In this document: positions 54,301-62,353 of the stretch, one piece after another
Layout of the letters: every line of letters starts with the position of its first letter
How positions within the stretch are numbered: position 1 is the stretch's first letter
Assembly (NCBI GenBank): GCA_964425755.1
Contig: CAYRNY010000018.1
Span: 1-64,000 of the forward strand
Length of the DNA stretch: 64,000 bases
Direction of reading: 5' to 3'
Source of the DNA: CAYRNY01 sp964425755
GTDB lineage: Bacteria; Chloroflexota; Anaerolineae; Aggregatilineales; Aggregatilineaceae
Made by a program: the position numbers and the translations under genes
Notes under the pieces: generated by a model
Seen by the model: only the letters and a program-made list of their open reading frames with translations
The model's database searches: none
Told to the model about the DNA's origin: nothing

Positions 54301-55495
54301 CAACCCCGTCTACGAAGCAAGCCCGCCGAACACGTCGCAGACGATCGCGCCGGAGTTTGCGTATCTGATCACGGATATTCTTTCAGACGCCGACGCCCGC
54401 GCGCCGGAATTCGGTTACGGTGCCCCGATGCAACTCAGCAACGGGCGTCCGGCTGCCATCAAGACCGGCACCAGCAACGACAGCCGCGACGTATGGACAC
54501 TCGGCTATACACCGCAACTGGCCGTCGGCGTGTGGGTTGGGACAACGGACAACGAGTCGATGTACAACCCCTCTGGTTACCCGACGTACTACCTGACGGG
54601 GTATTACGGCGCAGCGCCACTGTGGAACGAGATCATGGAAGCCGCGCACGCGGGGAAGTCGGTCGAGCCATTCCGCCCACCGACCAACTTGATCCAGGTC
54701 GAAATCTGCGAGGATTCCGGTGCACAGGCATCGCCGGAATGTGCGGGGCGGACGCGCGTGGAAACATTCGCCAGCAGCGCACCACCCCCACCACCCCAGC
54801 AGAGTATTTTCCGCACCCTGCAGGTCGACGGTTATACCGGGTTGCTGGCTAATGAAACATGCCCTGACTACGTCGAGACGCGAACGTTTCTCGCGCTTGA
54901 CGATCCCAGCGCGTATAGCTGGATCAACAACACCAACGCAGGGCAGAGCTGGGCCAACCAGCGTGGGCTGAGCCTGCCCGTCGCCCCGCCACCAAACGAG
55001 TACTGCGATCCGAACACACCGCGCCCGGTGGTCGAGATCACATATCCGTCGGAAAATGCAACCGTACAGGGCGTAGTGGAGATACGCGGGCGTGTGACTA
55101 TGCCTGAGTTTAACCGCTTCGAGTTGCGCTATGGCATCGGGCACGAACCGGACAGCTTCAGCCCGCCGCTGTTCGTCCAGCAGGCGGCGCAACCCGATCC
55201 CAACGCCCTGCTCGGCCAGTTTGACAGCCAGGTCCTCGAAAACGGCCCGTACACGCTCCAGTTGATCGCGATCGACACCCTGGGGCGCGATGTCACGCGG
55301 ACGGTTCACATCACCGTGAATAATCCGCAGGCCACACCGGTCCCGACTGCGCTACCGACGCCGTCGCTCGCGCCGACGCTGACGCCGCCCGAACCGGCGA
55401 GCACGCCGCAACCGGCGCTGGAGATCCCAACCCAGACGCTGGCCCCGACGCTAACACCGTCGTGGACGCCGACGGCAACACCGGAAGGTGAATAA
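51302..55495 (+). CDS. Giant class A penicillin-binding protein
   Basis: A 1397-residue PBP, about 500 longer than usual. Residues 1-445 are a Pro/Glu/Gln-rich cytoplasmic region with a short folded-looking part at about 205-275 (helix, then DGRWWMLGLETDQWYYYDG). One membrane helix (447-476) leads to GT51 (E539 in ATENETFYS; ASTITQQ near 571) and a transpeptidase with SALK (S861), SLN (919-921) and KTG (1054-1056). Beyond it is an Ig-like domain (about 1250-1340) and a Pro/Thr tail. It polymerises and crosslinks peptidoglycan. AGAGGTG precedes the ATG. Confidence 0.94.
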   Translation: MAEQPEKNLTASDPDPEPERADRPGETPPAQSQPPSGAQQPEQPTGWHEPPVPEGSSRPVVVEAWFEPEETDRAAMPAHAPAETEDPPKPEELPASTPVTRGAWYTPPDAQLDALFLGADETIAEMREQKPQEQPSDGEEPVKQDTQPQAAAGTQAVPVQAEEGWTTPEQAAADLTPAERAMLEERRADETQQEAEDDQDAESTLDPSRFEEVERKVQVLRERYRQGYLTRAQLQNELRNLMILGEDGRWWMLGLETDQWYYYDGHNWVTATPPGYDERVKGSAVRTATGLQEVVAADSEGTTEQEPQAGTLDDYEDAPLPKRVPQEDLGATLVSPNTPFLEPTRASEAQTYAHSRGAEKLPERPKRTEDAELDGQTIQSQAIFAGDTMPGQAVVRRPEQATQGRDGIVLQGAQGVQPAPEPKPRLGEFPQPDYSEALGPSRTWTFYVKWGAVFTVVGGMALTLLVLLAMIGYYLYKVDQYAEAVSELSVRAANFENTIIYNAQGDMLAEFTNPETGSRKEVPLEEISPWLIHATIATENETFYSDPGFSILAIVRATIQNLQAGDTISGASTITQQLARALVLETEFASQRTAERKVVEIIVASEIKRKYDKNEILQIYLNEIFFGNFAYGIEAAAQTYFDKSASELNPVEAAFLAGLPQSPAQYDPVVNRDAALTRMYEVLRLMAEANDTGCIYIQHQDMTEWGVPEGGGLCIRAEQQSDGSVAYFYRTPNTDWTDLFVAQARVETTVFTAPATEFKHPHFVNYVWQQLENTYGPQAIYAAGYRVYTTLDESIQQAAETAVQSNLQRVKNLGYPANNTSVVAIRPSDGAVLAMVGSADYHNEQIKGQVNVAFTAQQPGSALKPFIYLTAFRPDEQGDYWTPATVIWDVETNFSGYVPTNYDNRFRGPVSARTALATSLNVPAVKTLDYVGLLRFTETMTTLGVTFPGGNPVETGAGLPTALGAADVRLFNLTAAYATLANQGKKVNPYSIVFIQDSKGNPVYEASPPNTSQTIAPEFAYLITDILSDADARAPEFGYGAPMQLSNGRPAAIKTGTSNDSRDVWTLGYTPQLAVGVWVGTTDNESMYNPSGYPTYYLTGYYGAAPLWNEIMEAAHAGKSVEPFRPPTNLIQVEICEDSGAQASPECAGRTRVETFASSAPPPPPQQSIFRTLQVDGYTGLLANETCPDYVETRTFLALDDPSAYSWINNTNAGQSWANQRGLSLPVAPPPNEYCDPNTPRPVVEITYPSENATVQGVVEIRGRVTMPEFNRFELRYGIGHEPDSFSPPLFVQQAAQPDPNALLGQFDSQVLENGPYTLQLIAIDTLGRDVTRTVHITVNNPQATPVPTALPTPSLAPTLTPPEPASTPQPALEIPTQTLAPTLTPSWTPTATPEGE

Positions 55496-55553
55496 GTCCG
55501 TACTGGCTTGAAAGGACCGACACACGTCGGGCGCGATACCCAGCTACCGGCAG

Positions 55554-55584
55554 ACAGGGCGTTTCCTCACGGTACGCCCTGTTA
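55554..55584 (+). terminator. Hairpin after the large PBP gene
   Basis: ACAGGGCGT (55554-55562) and ACGCCCTGT (55574-55582) form a perfect 9-bp stem. The tail TTATC is only moderately T-rich. Confidence 0.55.
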
Positions 55585-55620
55585 TCGCATCCAGCAGATC
55601 CACACCAACGAGGCCCTTCA

Positions 55621-56514
55621 ATGAGTCTGGATTGGAATTCACGCTACCAGCCACAACGCGCACCTAAACGCACGCTACGCCACATGGCCCCAGATGATAT
55701 TGCTGCTGCCGTGGGGCTGGCCCAGGCCGTCGGGTGGCCGCACGATGAGCGTGATTTCAAGCGTCTGCTGCACTGGTCCCCAGACGGGTGTTTCTGTGTC
55801 GAGGAAACCGATCGCGGCGTCATCGGTATCGTCACAACCACGCCTTACGGCAGAGAACTGGCGTGGATCGGTATGTTGATCGTTCAGCCGGATCGCCAGC
55901 GCCAGGGCATCGGTGAGCAACTGATGCGTGCAGCATTGGACCACCTGATCGCGCGCGACACACAGCGGATCATGCTCGACGCCAGCGACGCAGGTCGCCC
56001 GCTATACGAACGTATGGGGTTTCGCAAGGTGTGCAAAATCGAACGTTGGGAAGGGCGCGCCAGCACGTATCTGGGGCCACGCGCGCGCCGGATGCGCGAG
56101 CGCGACCTGGAAGCTGTGCAGGCGCTGGACAGGCAGTTATTCGGTGTTAACCGGCAGCATATCTTGCGGCGGTTGTGGGACGAATTCCCTGATCTGGCGT
56201 GGGTTGACGCATCAGGTGAAAACATCGAAGGCTTCCTGATGGGGCGCCGGATGCAACCAACGATCCATCTCGGCCCCTGGATGAGTTGGACTGCGGCGTC
56301 CGCCGAACGTTTACTGCGTGTGGCGTTTGAGCAGCTTCAGGGCAAACACATCACATTGAACATCCCCGATCACAACGGGCGCAGCCTGCTGCTGGCGCGC
56401 AATCACAACCTGAAGCGCATCCGTTATTGCACGCGCATGATCTACAGTGACGCACGCCCGATCACAGGCGAACCGCTGGCCGAACTGGCGATCACGGCGC
56501 TGGCAACCGGTTGA
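55621..56514 (+). CDS. Tandem GNAT N-acetyltransferase
   Basis: A 297-residue protein with two GNAT domains (about 18-150 and 155-290). The first has the acetyl-CoA motif RQRQGIGEQLM and LYERMGFRKV; the second is degenerate (it lacks a clear R/Q-x-x-G-x-G/A). The tandem form resembles yjdJ/Eis-like proteins with one active and one structural domain. Acceptor unknown. The ribosome binding site is weak. Confidence 0.85.
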   Translation: MSLDWNSRYQPQRAPKRTLRHMAPDDIAAAVGLAQAVGWPHDERDFKRLLHWSPDGCFCVEETDRGVIGIVTTTPYGRELAWIGMLIVQPDRQRQGIGEQLMRAALDHLIARDTQRIMLDASDAGRPLYERMGFRKVCKIERWEGRASTYLGPRARRMRERDLEAVQALDRQLFGVNRQHILRRLWDEFPDLAWVDASGENIEGFLMGRRMQPTIHLGPWMSWTAASAERLLRVAFEQLQGKHITLNIPDHNGRSLLLARNHNLKRIRYCTRMIYSDARPITGEPLAELAITALATG

Positions 56515-56516
56515 TA

Positions 56517-57137
56517 TCAGCCCGGTGCCAGCAAGGATATCATCTCGACCAACAACGGCAAACCGACGATCTCGTGCCAACGCCCCGCCTGAGGTCCCAA
56601 CACCGTAAAGCAGTCCACCGCCAGTTCGCTAACCATTGCATGGTGCAGATAGTCCGCGTGGATCGAATCCGCCATCGTGATCACCGGGTAGATAAACTCA
56701 GGCATATCGGCGGCATCGTCCATGTCACTACGCTGAAATATGCCGCGCCGCATCTGGTCCAGGGAAGGCAAACGCGGGTAATTCAGGGGCAACAGCGCCC
56801 CGACGATCTCCGCGACGACAAGCTCCAAGCCGCGCGCCTCAAACGCGTGAATGCGCTCGACGAAACCGCCCAGCGCCACCATTCCGCGCCAGTCCAACGT
56901 CACCGGTGAATCGACCAGCGCGACCGGCCACCGCGCGAGTAGCGTCCCCTCTGCCACGCCCCAGGTCAGGTCGATCGCGCCCTCGCCGTCATCGGGCACA
57001 TCCAGAGCAAACGCGCCACGCTCACCGTCAATTCGCACCGGTTCGGCGTCACCTTTCAGCCACAGCATCGCCTGTGCATAGCCCGGGATCGCCCATGCTG
57101 CTCCCTCGGTCACCAGGTGTCCCATCAACTCTGCCAT
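56517..57137 (-). CDS. Protein of unknown function
   Basis: A 206-residue soluble protein starting MAELMGHLVTEGAAW after GGAAGTAG. It has a beta-rich first half and a helical second half (including PRLPSLDQMRRGIFQRSDMDDAAD and HADYLHHAMVSELAVD, each conserved-looking). No known motif is recognised. Its stop is 3 bases from that of the convergent acetyltransferase gene. Confidence 0.7.
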   Translation of the reverse strand: MAELMGHLVTEGAAWAIPGYAQAMLWLKGDAEPVRIDGERGAFALDVPDDGEGAIDLTWGVAEGTLLARWPVALVDSPVTLDWRGMVALGGFVERIHAFEARGLELVVAEIVGALLPLNYPRLPSLDQMRRGIFQRSDMDDAADMPEFIYPVITMADSIHADYLHHAMVSELAVDCFTVLGPQAGRWHEIVGLPLLVEMISLLAPG

Positions 57138-57180
57138 AGTCTACTTCCTCGATGACGATCCTGTCCTGTGACGTGCGGTG

Positions 57181-58761
57181 TCAGCTAAACCGGTGTACAT
57201 CGTCCAGCTTGATCACCCCGCGACGCAACGCAATCAACGATGTTTCGGTACGCGTCTTCGCGCCAAGTTTGGTGATCAGTTGCTTGAGCTGCTCGTCGAC
57301 CAACTGCGGATCGATGCGCAGGTGGTCGGCGATCTCGTCATTGGATAACCCCGCCGCAATGCCGATCAAAATCATACGCTCAAGCTCGCCGTATTCCTCG
57401 CCGCCATTGCTGTTCTGCTGCGTGACGAAGCCCTGGGCAACCCGTTCTGCGACGCCATGCCCCAGAACTAAGTGCCCTTTCATCACGTCACGCACGGCCT
57501 GGATCAGCGTATGTTCCTCGGTTGTCTTAAGGATATAACCGTGTGCCCCGGCGCGCAGCGCGCGCATGATGTATGAATCCTCCGTCTGGCCAGTCAAAAC
57601 TAATACGCGAATGCCAGGCCATGTTTCACGAATCTGGGGCAATGCATCCAGCCCACTGAGACCCGGCATTTCCAGGTCCAGCAGCAACACGTCAGGCTGC
57701 GTTTCGCCCACCAGCTTCAGCGTTTGCTCGCCGTTGTCCGCCTCACCTACGACCTCGATGCCTTCCGTATCATCGAGGAACATCGCTAACGTCATACGCA
57801 AAACCCGGTGATCGTCAGCCAACGCCACGCGGATCGCGCCGGTGCTGGCCTTTGCACCAGTCACGCCTACAGACTCCGCCCGAGTCTCAGACTCCGGCCT
57901 GGCCTGCGGCTTTACACCCGCTGAGGGAGACTCAATGGTCTTGCCGGGGACCAATACCTGGTCAGCCTCCGGCGCGAGCGGCGCGAGTGCGTCCGCCATT
58001 GCACGCGCCGACTCGAACCGATCCTCAGGCTGCTTTTCCAGCGCTTTGAGGATCACGCGCTCGAGTTCCGGGGGAACACCGCCCACCAGTTCGCTGGGTG
58101 GTGTTGGTGCTTTTTTCACTTGCTGCAACAGCAACACGCCGATATCGTCGGAGTCAAACGGCAGCGACCCGGTCAACATCTCGTACAACACGACACCGGT
58201 CGAATACAGGTCGGTGTGAAACGTTAATTTCATACCTTGCGCCTGTTCCGGCGAAAGATAAGCTGGCGTGCCGATGATGCGCCCCATCGCGGTGAGACGT
58301 TTTGTCGCGCCCGTGATCGCCAGCCCAAAGTCCATAATCTTGACGTCGCCATCCGGTGTAATATGGATATTGGCCGGTTTGATATCGCGGTGAATCAGTT
58401 CGCGCTTGTGCGCGTAATCCAGCGCAAGACAGATCGCACGCCCCACCGCCGCCACCACCTCCGGCGGTGAGGGGATGAGATGGTGCAACGCCCGCCCTTC
58501 AATGTATTCAACGATCAAATACGGTTGTTTGTCCTCGCCGACGTCGTAGATCGCCATGATGCCAGGATGATTCAGGCGGGCTGCGGCCAGCGCCTCGCGC
58601 TGAAAGCGCTTGCGCGTGGTATCATCCACGTACGGCAACAACACCTTCACCGCAACGATACGTTGCAGGCGTGTGTCCATGGCCTTGTAAACGGTGGCAG
58701 TTGCTCCCTCACCGATTAATTCCAGTAATTCGTAGCGGTTGCCAAGTTTCTGACCTATCAT
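57181..58761 (-). CDS. Ser/Thr kinase fused to a NarL-type response regulator
   Basis: A 526-residue cytoplasmic protein with three parts. Residues 8-268 are a Hanks-type kinase: K39 in VAVKVL, HRDIKPAN (catalytic D126), DFG (144-146) and GTPAYLSPE activation loop. Residues 309-428 are a receiver domain with D316/D317, phosphorylatable D362 in LLLDLEMPG, T390 and K412. Residues 455-515 are a LuxR-like HTH (GLSNDEIADHLRID...). So one chain combines a Ser/Thr kinase with a DNA-binding regulator; it has no membrane segment or PASTA domain. The arrangement is unusual and its partner histidine kinase is not shown. Confidence 0.92.
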   Translation of the reverse strand: MIGQKLGNRYELLELIGEGATATVYKAMDTRLQRIVAVKVLLPYVDDTTRKRFQREALAAARLNHPGIMAIYDVGEDKQPYLIVEYIEGRALHHLIPSPPEVVAAVGRAICLALDYAHKRELIHRDIKPANIHITPDGDVKIMDFGLAITGATKRLTAMGRIIGTPAYLSPEQAQGMKLTFHTDLYSTGVVLYEMLTGSLPFDSDDIGVLLLQQVKKAPTPPSELVGGVPPELERVILKALEKQPEDRFESARAMADALAPLAPEADQVLVPGKTIESPSAGVKPQARPESETRAESVGVTGAKASTGAIRVALADDHRVLRMTLAMFLDDTEGIEVVGEADNGEQTLKLVGETQPDVLLLDLEMPGLSGLDALPQIRETWPGIRVLVLTGQTEDSYIMRALRAGAHGYILKTTEEHTLIQAVRDVMKGHLVLGHGVAERVAQGFVTQQNSNGGEEYGELERMILIGIAAGLSNDEIADHLRIDPQLVDEQLKQLITKLGAKTRTETSLIALRRGVIKLDDVHRFS

Positions 58762-58881
58762 CTCACTGCCCCACTGTCAAGGTCTGCGAGGATCGCAGGA
58801 GAGTGTACAAATGACCGGGCGTATACGCAACTATCCAACCGGCACGTCCTGTTACCGGGCACGCGCGGACCTGACCGTAAC

Positions 58882-58910
58882 TTGCCAGTCCTGGCAGAAG
58901 ACAGTAGAGT
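58882..58910 (+). promoter_or_regulatory. Possible promoter for the lipoprotein gene
   Basis: TTGCCA (58882-58887) and TAGAGT (58905-58910) are exactly 17 bases apart, 34 bases before the TTG start codon. Confidence 0.5.
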
Positions 58911-58944
58911 AGCGGCGGCATCATAACAGCGAAGGAGGATCGCC

Positions 58945-59811
58945 TTGACGATCGACCATTCCACCCCGTCGCGCCGCGCGCGCCATTGGAACCTCGTTGT
59001 CCTGGCACTTGTGCTCCTGGCGGGATTGCTCACAGGCTGCGGCGTCGATTCGGGCACCGTCGAGACCGTTGATGACGCGGTCAAGCTTCTACAGGATATC
59101 GAACGGAACGGGATATGGAGCATCACCGAAGACGGACTCGACGCGCTCGCCGAACAAAACTCCTACGTGGCAACGTTGCAGGTCGAAGCCACGATGCCGG
59201 AAGCCGGATCCGCAACGGCCTTTTCCCATCTAGCGCTCACGGTCACGGTGGATGCCGATGGCAACACGCGTTACACGCTGGAACAGGGCGACCAAAGCAC
59301 GCGCTACACGCAATATCGCGCGCCCGATCCCGCTGACAATAGCGCACCATCCCCGGCTGGCGTTTATCGTGAAGACAACGGATACTATACATGCGCCGAT
59401 GCTGTAATCCAGCGCCTGCTCGGGCGTGGCCTGTCCAGTGTGTTTGAAGTTTATGCACTCGACGCGATCGGCGCGCGCACGCTGGCAGTGGTCGAGAAGG
59501 ATGGCGACAGCACCATCGCCGAACGGGATGCCACGCATTACACAATTGAAACCCGGTTGGACGACGCGCTCGAAATCCTCGAACGCGCGGAAGATCGGGC
59601 CCTGCGCGACCAGATCGAAGCAACAGAGGCGGCAACACTCAGCGGATCGCTGGACCTGGATAACGCGACCGGGGCGCTGTTACATCTTGACATAAGTTAT
59701 GCCAACGCAACCGGCGGCGAGCAACTGGCACTCGTCTTCGACGTGACGCGGTGGGGCGACACGCCTGGCATCACACTTCCTGCCGGTGAGAGCATCACGC
59801 TGTGCGATTAG
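58945..59811 (+). CDS. Predicted lipoprotein
   Basis: A 288-residue exported protein. The signal peptide ends in LLTGC (lipidated Cys at about residue 32). The rest is rich in beta strands and Thr/Ala, somewhat like LppX/LprG-type lipid-binding lipoproteins. TTG 58945 is the start: GGAGG is 7 bases upstream. It is divergent from the kinase-regulator gene. The acidic mature domain suggests a periplasmic or surface location. Confidence 0.75.
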   Translation: MTIDHSTPSRRARHWNLVVLALVLLAGLLTGCGVDSGTVETVDDAVKLLQDIERNGIWSITEDGLDALAEQNSYVATLQVEATMPEAGSATAFSHLALTVTVDADGNTRYTLEQGDQSTRYTQYRAPDPADNSAPSPAGVYREDNGYYTCADAVIQRLLGRGLSSVFEVYALDAIGARTLAVVEKDGDSTIAERDATHYTIETRLDDALEILERAEDRALRDQIEATEAATLSGSLDLDNATGALLHLDISYANATGGEQLALVFDVTRWGDTPGITLPAGESITLCD

Positions 59812-59890
59812 TCGAGTGATCGAGCCAGCACATCACGCCAACCGGTAAAAATCGCATTCGCTGCGCACAACACGCAAGAGGGTAGCTGCC

Positions 59891-60724
59891 ATGATCGACG
59901 CCGAACTCGCAATCCTCAGCATCGTGGCCGAAGGTCCCATACACGGCTACGCGATCGAGTCTGTGATCACAGAGCGCGGGCTGCGTGGATGGACCAATAT
60001 CGGGACGTCATCACTGTTCTACGTGCTGCAAAAACTCGAGCGGCAGGGTCTGCTAACAAGCACCCTCCCGCCACAGCCAGAAGCCGATCAAGCAGGTCGC
60101 CAGTACCGCATCACGCCCGCCGGATACGGCGTGCTGCAGACCGCGATCGCCGATCTGCTCAGCACGCCACGCGACTACAGCAACGGCTTTGAGCTGGGAC
60201 TGGCAAATCTGCATGTGCTGCCACCGGAGCAAATTCGCACCGCCTTCACTGCCTACACACAAGAACTGGAAACGCGCCTGCACCAAATGCGCGTCCGCCG
60301 TGACCGTGTGCAGAACTCCCCCGTGCCATTGAATATTACGGCGATATTTGATCGCCATATCGCGTTGCTAGGAACTGAGCTTACATGGCTCACACAGTTC
60401 ATCGCCGCGTGGGAAGCCCAGGCCCCACCCGACGACAGTCCTTCGCCGCCCGAACCCGCCGACATCCCACGCATGAAACAGGTGATTCTGCCCCACGATA
60501 GCGACTCGCCGCACCGGGTCCCCACGCGCAGGCGCCACCCCGGCAGCGGCCATCCCCCATCGCTGAGCGAAGCGGAAACCGACCGGTCACTTTCTACACC
60601 GGATGCCGCTACGACCTCACACCACACGGATGATCACGCGCTCGATCGCGCCGAAGACCCCACGCCCAGCGATCACAGGCTGGATGGCACCGGCGACGAC
60701 ACGACCGATCAACCGCCGGATTGA
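59891..60724 (+). CDS. PadR family transcriptional regulator
   Basis: A 277-residue regulator. The N-terminal winged helix (about 4-90) has LAILSIVAEGPIHGYAIESVI and LFYVLQKLERQGLL, typical of PadR. A helical dimerisation part follows to about 175. The last 95 residues are Pro/Asp/His-rich and probably disordered, an unusual extension. It may control the nearby lipoprotein or signalling genes; no operator is shown. Confidence 0.87.
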   Translation: MIDAELAILSIVAEGPIHGYAIESVITERGLRGWTNIGTSSLFYVLQKLERQGLLTSTLPPQPEADQAGRQYRITPAGYGVLQTAIADLLSTPRDYSNGFELGLANLHVLPPEQIRTAFTAYTQELETRLHQMRVRRDRVQNSPVPLNITAIFDRHIALLGTELTWLTQFIAAWEAQAPPDDSPSPPEPADIPRMKQVILPHDSDSPHRVPTRRRHPGSGHPPSLSEAETDRSLSTPDAATTSHHTDDHALDRAEDPTPSDHRLDGTGDDTTDQPPD

Positions 60725-60929
60725 CCGTCCTGGACCCAGACGCAGGCATTTAGCATAAAGACAACGGTTAGATATACATAACGTACCATAAACGCCGTTT
60801 CCGTGTTACACTAGCCTCGTCAGTATCCAAAAGGGCGCAGATGCGTGTATCGGGCTGTTGCATTCGCGGCATACACAGTCCGAACACCGCACGGGATTCC
60901 TTATGGCTTGAACCCGCCAGAGAAACCTT

Positions 60930-62189
60930 ATGACACAGAAAGCCACGATCCTGTACATCGAGGACGATCAGAACAGCCAGAACCTGATCCAGCGCGTGTT
61001 GGCACATGCCGGATACAATGTGTTGCTGGCATCACGCGCTCTGGAAGGCATCGACATGGCGCAGCGCCACCAGCCTGACTTGATACTGACCGATATCAAT
61101 CTGCCCGACCTCAGCGGGCGCGAGATCGCGGTCCGGCTGCGGGCAGACCCACAACTCGCTCAAGTGCCGATCATCGCCGTGACGGCGCAAAGTCACGCCT
61201 TTGAACGCGACAAAACATTCGTCGCCGGGGTGACAGGCTACCTGACCAAGCCGGTTAATGTCGAAACGCTTGCCAGGACTGTCGAGGACTACCTGGCCGG
61301 ACACAAGGATGAGGTTGACGCGACGACGCTAAAAGATGCGCAGCGCGCGTATAACCTGGATCTGGTCAAGCGGCTGGAAGCACATGTGCGCGAGCTGGAA
61401 GAACGTAACCGTGCGCTCAAACGGGTGGACCAGCTCAAAGACGATTTCATCCAGCTCACAGCACACGAACTGCGCACACCGCTGACAACGGTGTATGGCT
61501 ACAGCCGCCTGGTGCAGACATCGCCTGCAATCCAGCAAGTGATGCAGCAAAACCCTGAAGTCAACGCCGCGTTGACTGGACTGCTCGAGTCAATTGAGCG
61601 CCTGCATACCGTAGTAGACGAGATCATCATCGTCTCACGCATCGCGTCCGGTCGCGTGGACCTGAAACTCAGCAGCACCGATCTGAAACAACTGCTGGAA
61701 CAACTGCTGCGGGATTACGACGCGGTCATCAAACAGCGCAGGATTCGCGTGGTGTACAAACTGGATGACTGGGATATCTCACTCGTCGCCGATCGCGACC
61801 TGATCGAACTGGCGTTAAGCAACCTGCTGGGAAACGCGATTAAATACACGCCTGACGGCGGCATCGTGCGATTGGACGTTAACTGCCAACCTGACGCCTA
61901 CGTTCGCATCCAGGTTGAGGACAGCGGGATCGGCATCGACCCGCACGATCAACAAAACATCTTCGATCGCTTTTACACAGCCGGCGACACACAGCTTCAT
62001 TCGACCAGCAAAACCGCCTTTCGCGGCGGTGGATTGGGGTTAGGGCTGGCGATCTGCCGGGGCATCGTCGAGGCTCACAACGGTAGAATCTGGGTCGAAA
62101 GCGACGGCTGCGATCCCGAACGTATGCCCGGTAGCACGTTCAGCATCGAACTGCCGCTAGACGGCTTGCCGGGCACCGACAATGCCTAA
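60930..62189 (+). CDS. Receiver-histidine kinase hybrid
   Basis: A 419-residue soluble protein in the order REC-coiled coil-HisKA-HATPase. The receiver has E11/D12, phosphorylated D55 in LILTDINLPD, T/S in AVTAQ and K in LTKPVN. A helix of about 30 residues leads to HisKA with LTAHELRTPLT (H179) and HATPase with NLLGNAIKYTPDGG, EDSGIGIDP and GGGLGLGLAI. Such REC-HK proteins relay signals from another kinase. No output regulator is adjacent. Confidence 0.92.
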   Translation: MTQKATILYIEDDQNSQNLIQRVLAHAGYNVLLASRALEGIDMAQRHQPDLILTDINLPDLSGREIAVRLRADPQLAQVPIIAVTAQSHAFERDKTFVAGVTGYLTKPVNVETLARTVEDYLAGHKDEVDATTLKDAQRAYNLDLVKRLEAHVRELEERNRALKRVDQLKDDFIQLTAHELRTPLTTVYGYSRLVQTSPAIQQVMQQNPEVNAALTGLLESIERLHTVVDEIIIVSRIASGRVDLKLSSTDLKQLLEQLLRDYDAVIKQRRIRVVYKLDDWDISLVADRDLIELALSNLLGNAIKYTPDGGIVRLDVNCQPDAYVRIQVEDSGIGIDPHDQQNIFDRFYTAGDTQLHSTSKTAFRGGGLGLGLAICRGIVEAHNGRIWVESDGCDPERMPGSTFSIELPLDGLPGTDNA

Positions 62190-62353
62190 CCCGCAGGTTA
62201 TGCGGTTCGTCCCGTTGACGCAGGTATTATCAGAAACACCGGTTTCAGCGCGGCGCAGCGGCCTGCACGCCCCGCCAGCACAACGGTTATTTGCACCCCG
62301 GTGCGCAGCCAGTAAAATCATAAGATGCATCCTGGCAACTAGGAGAGATCCGC

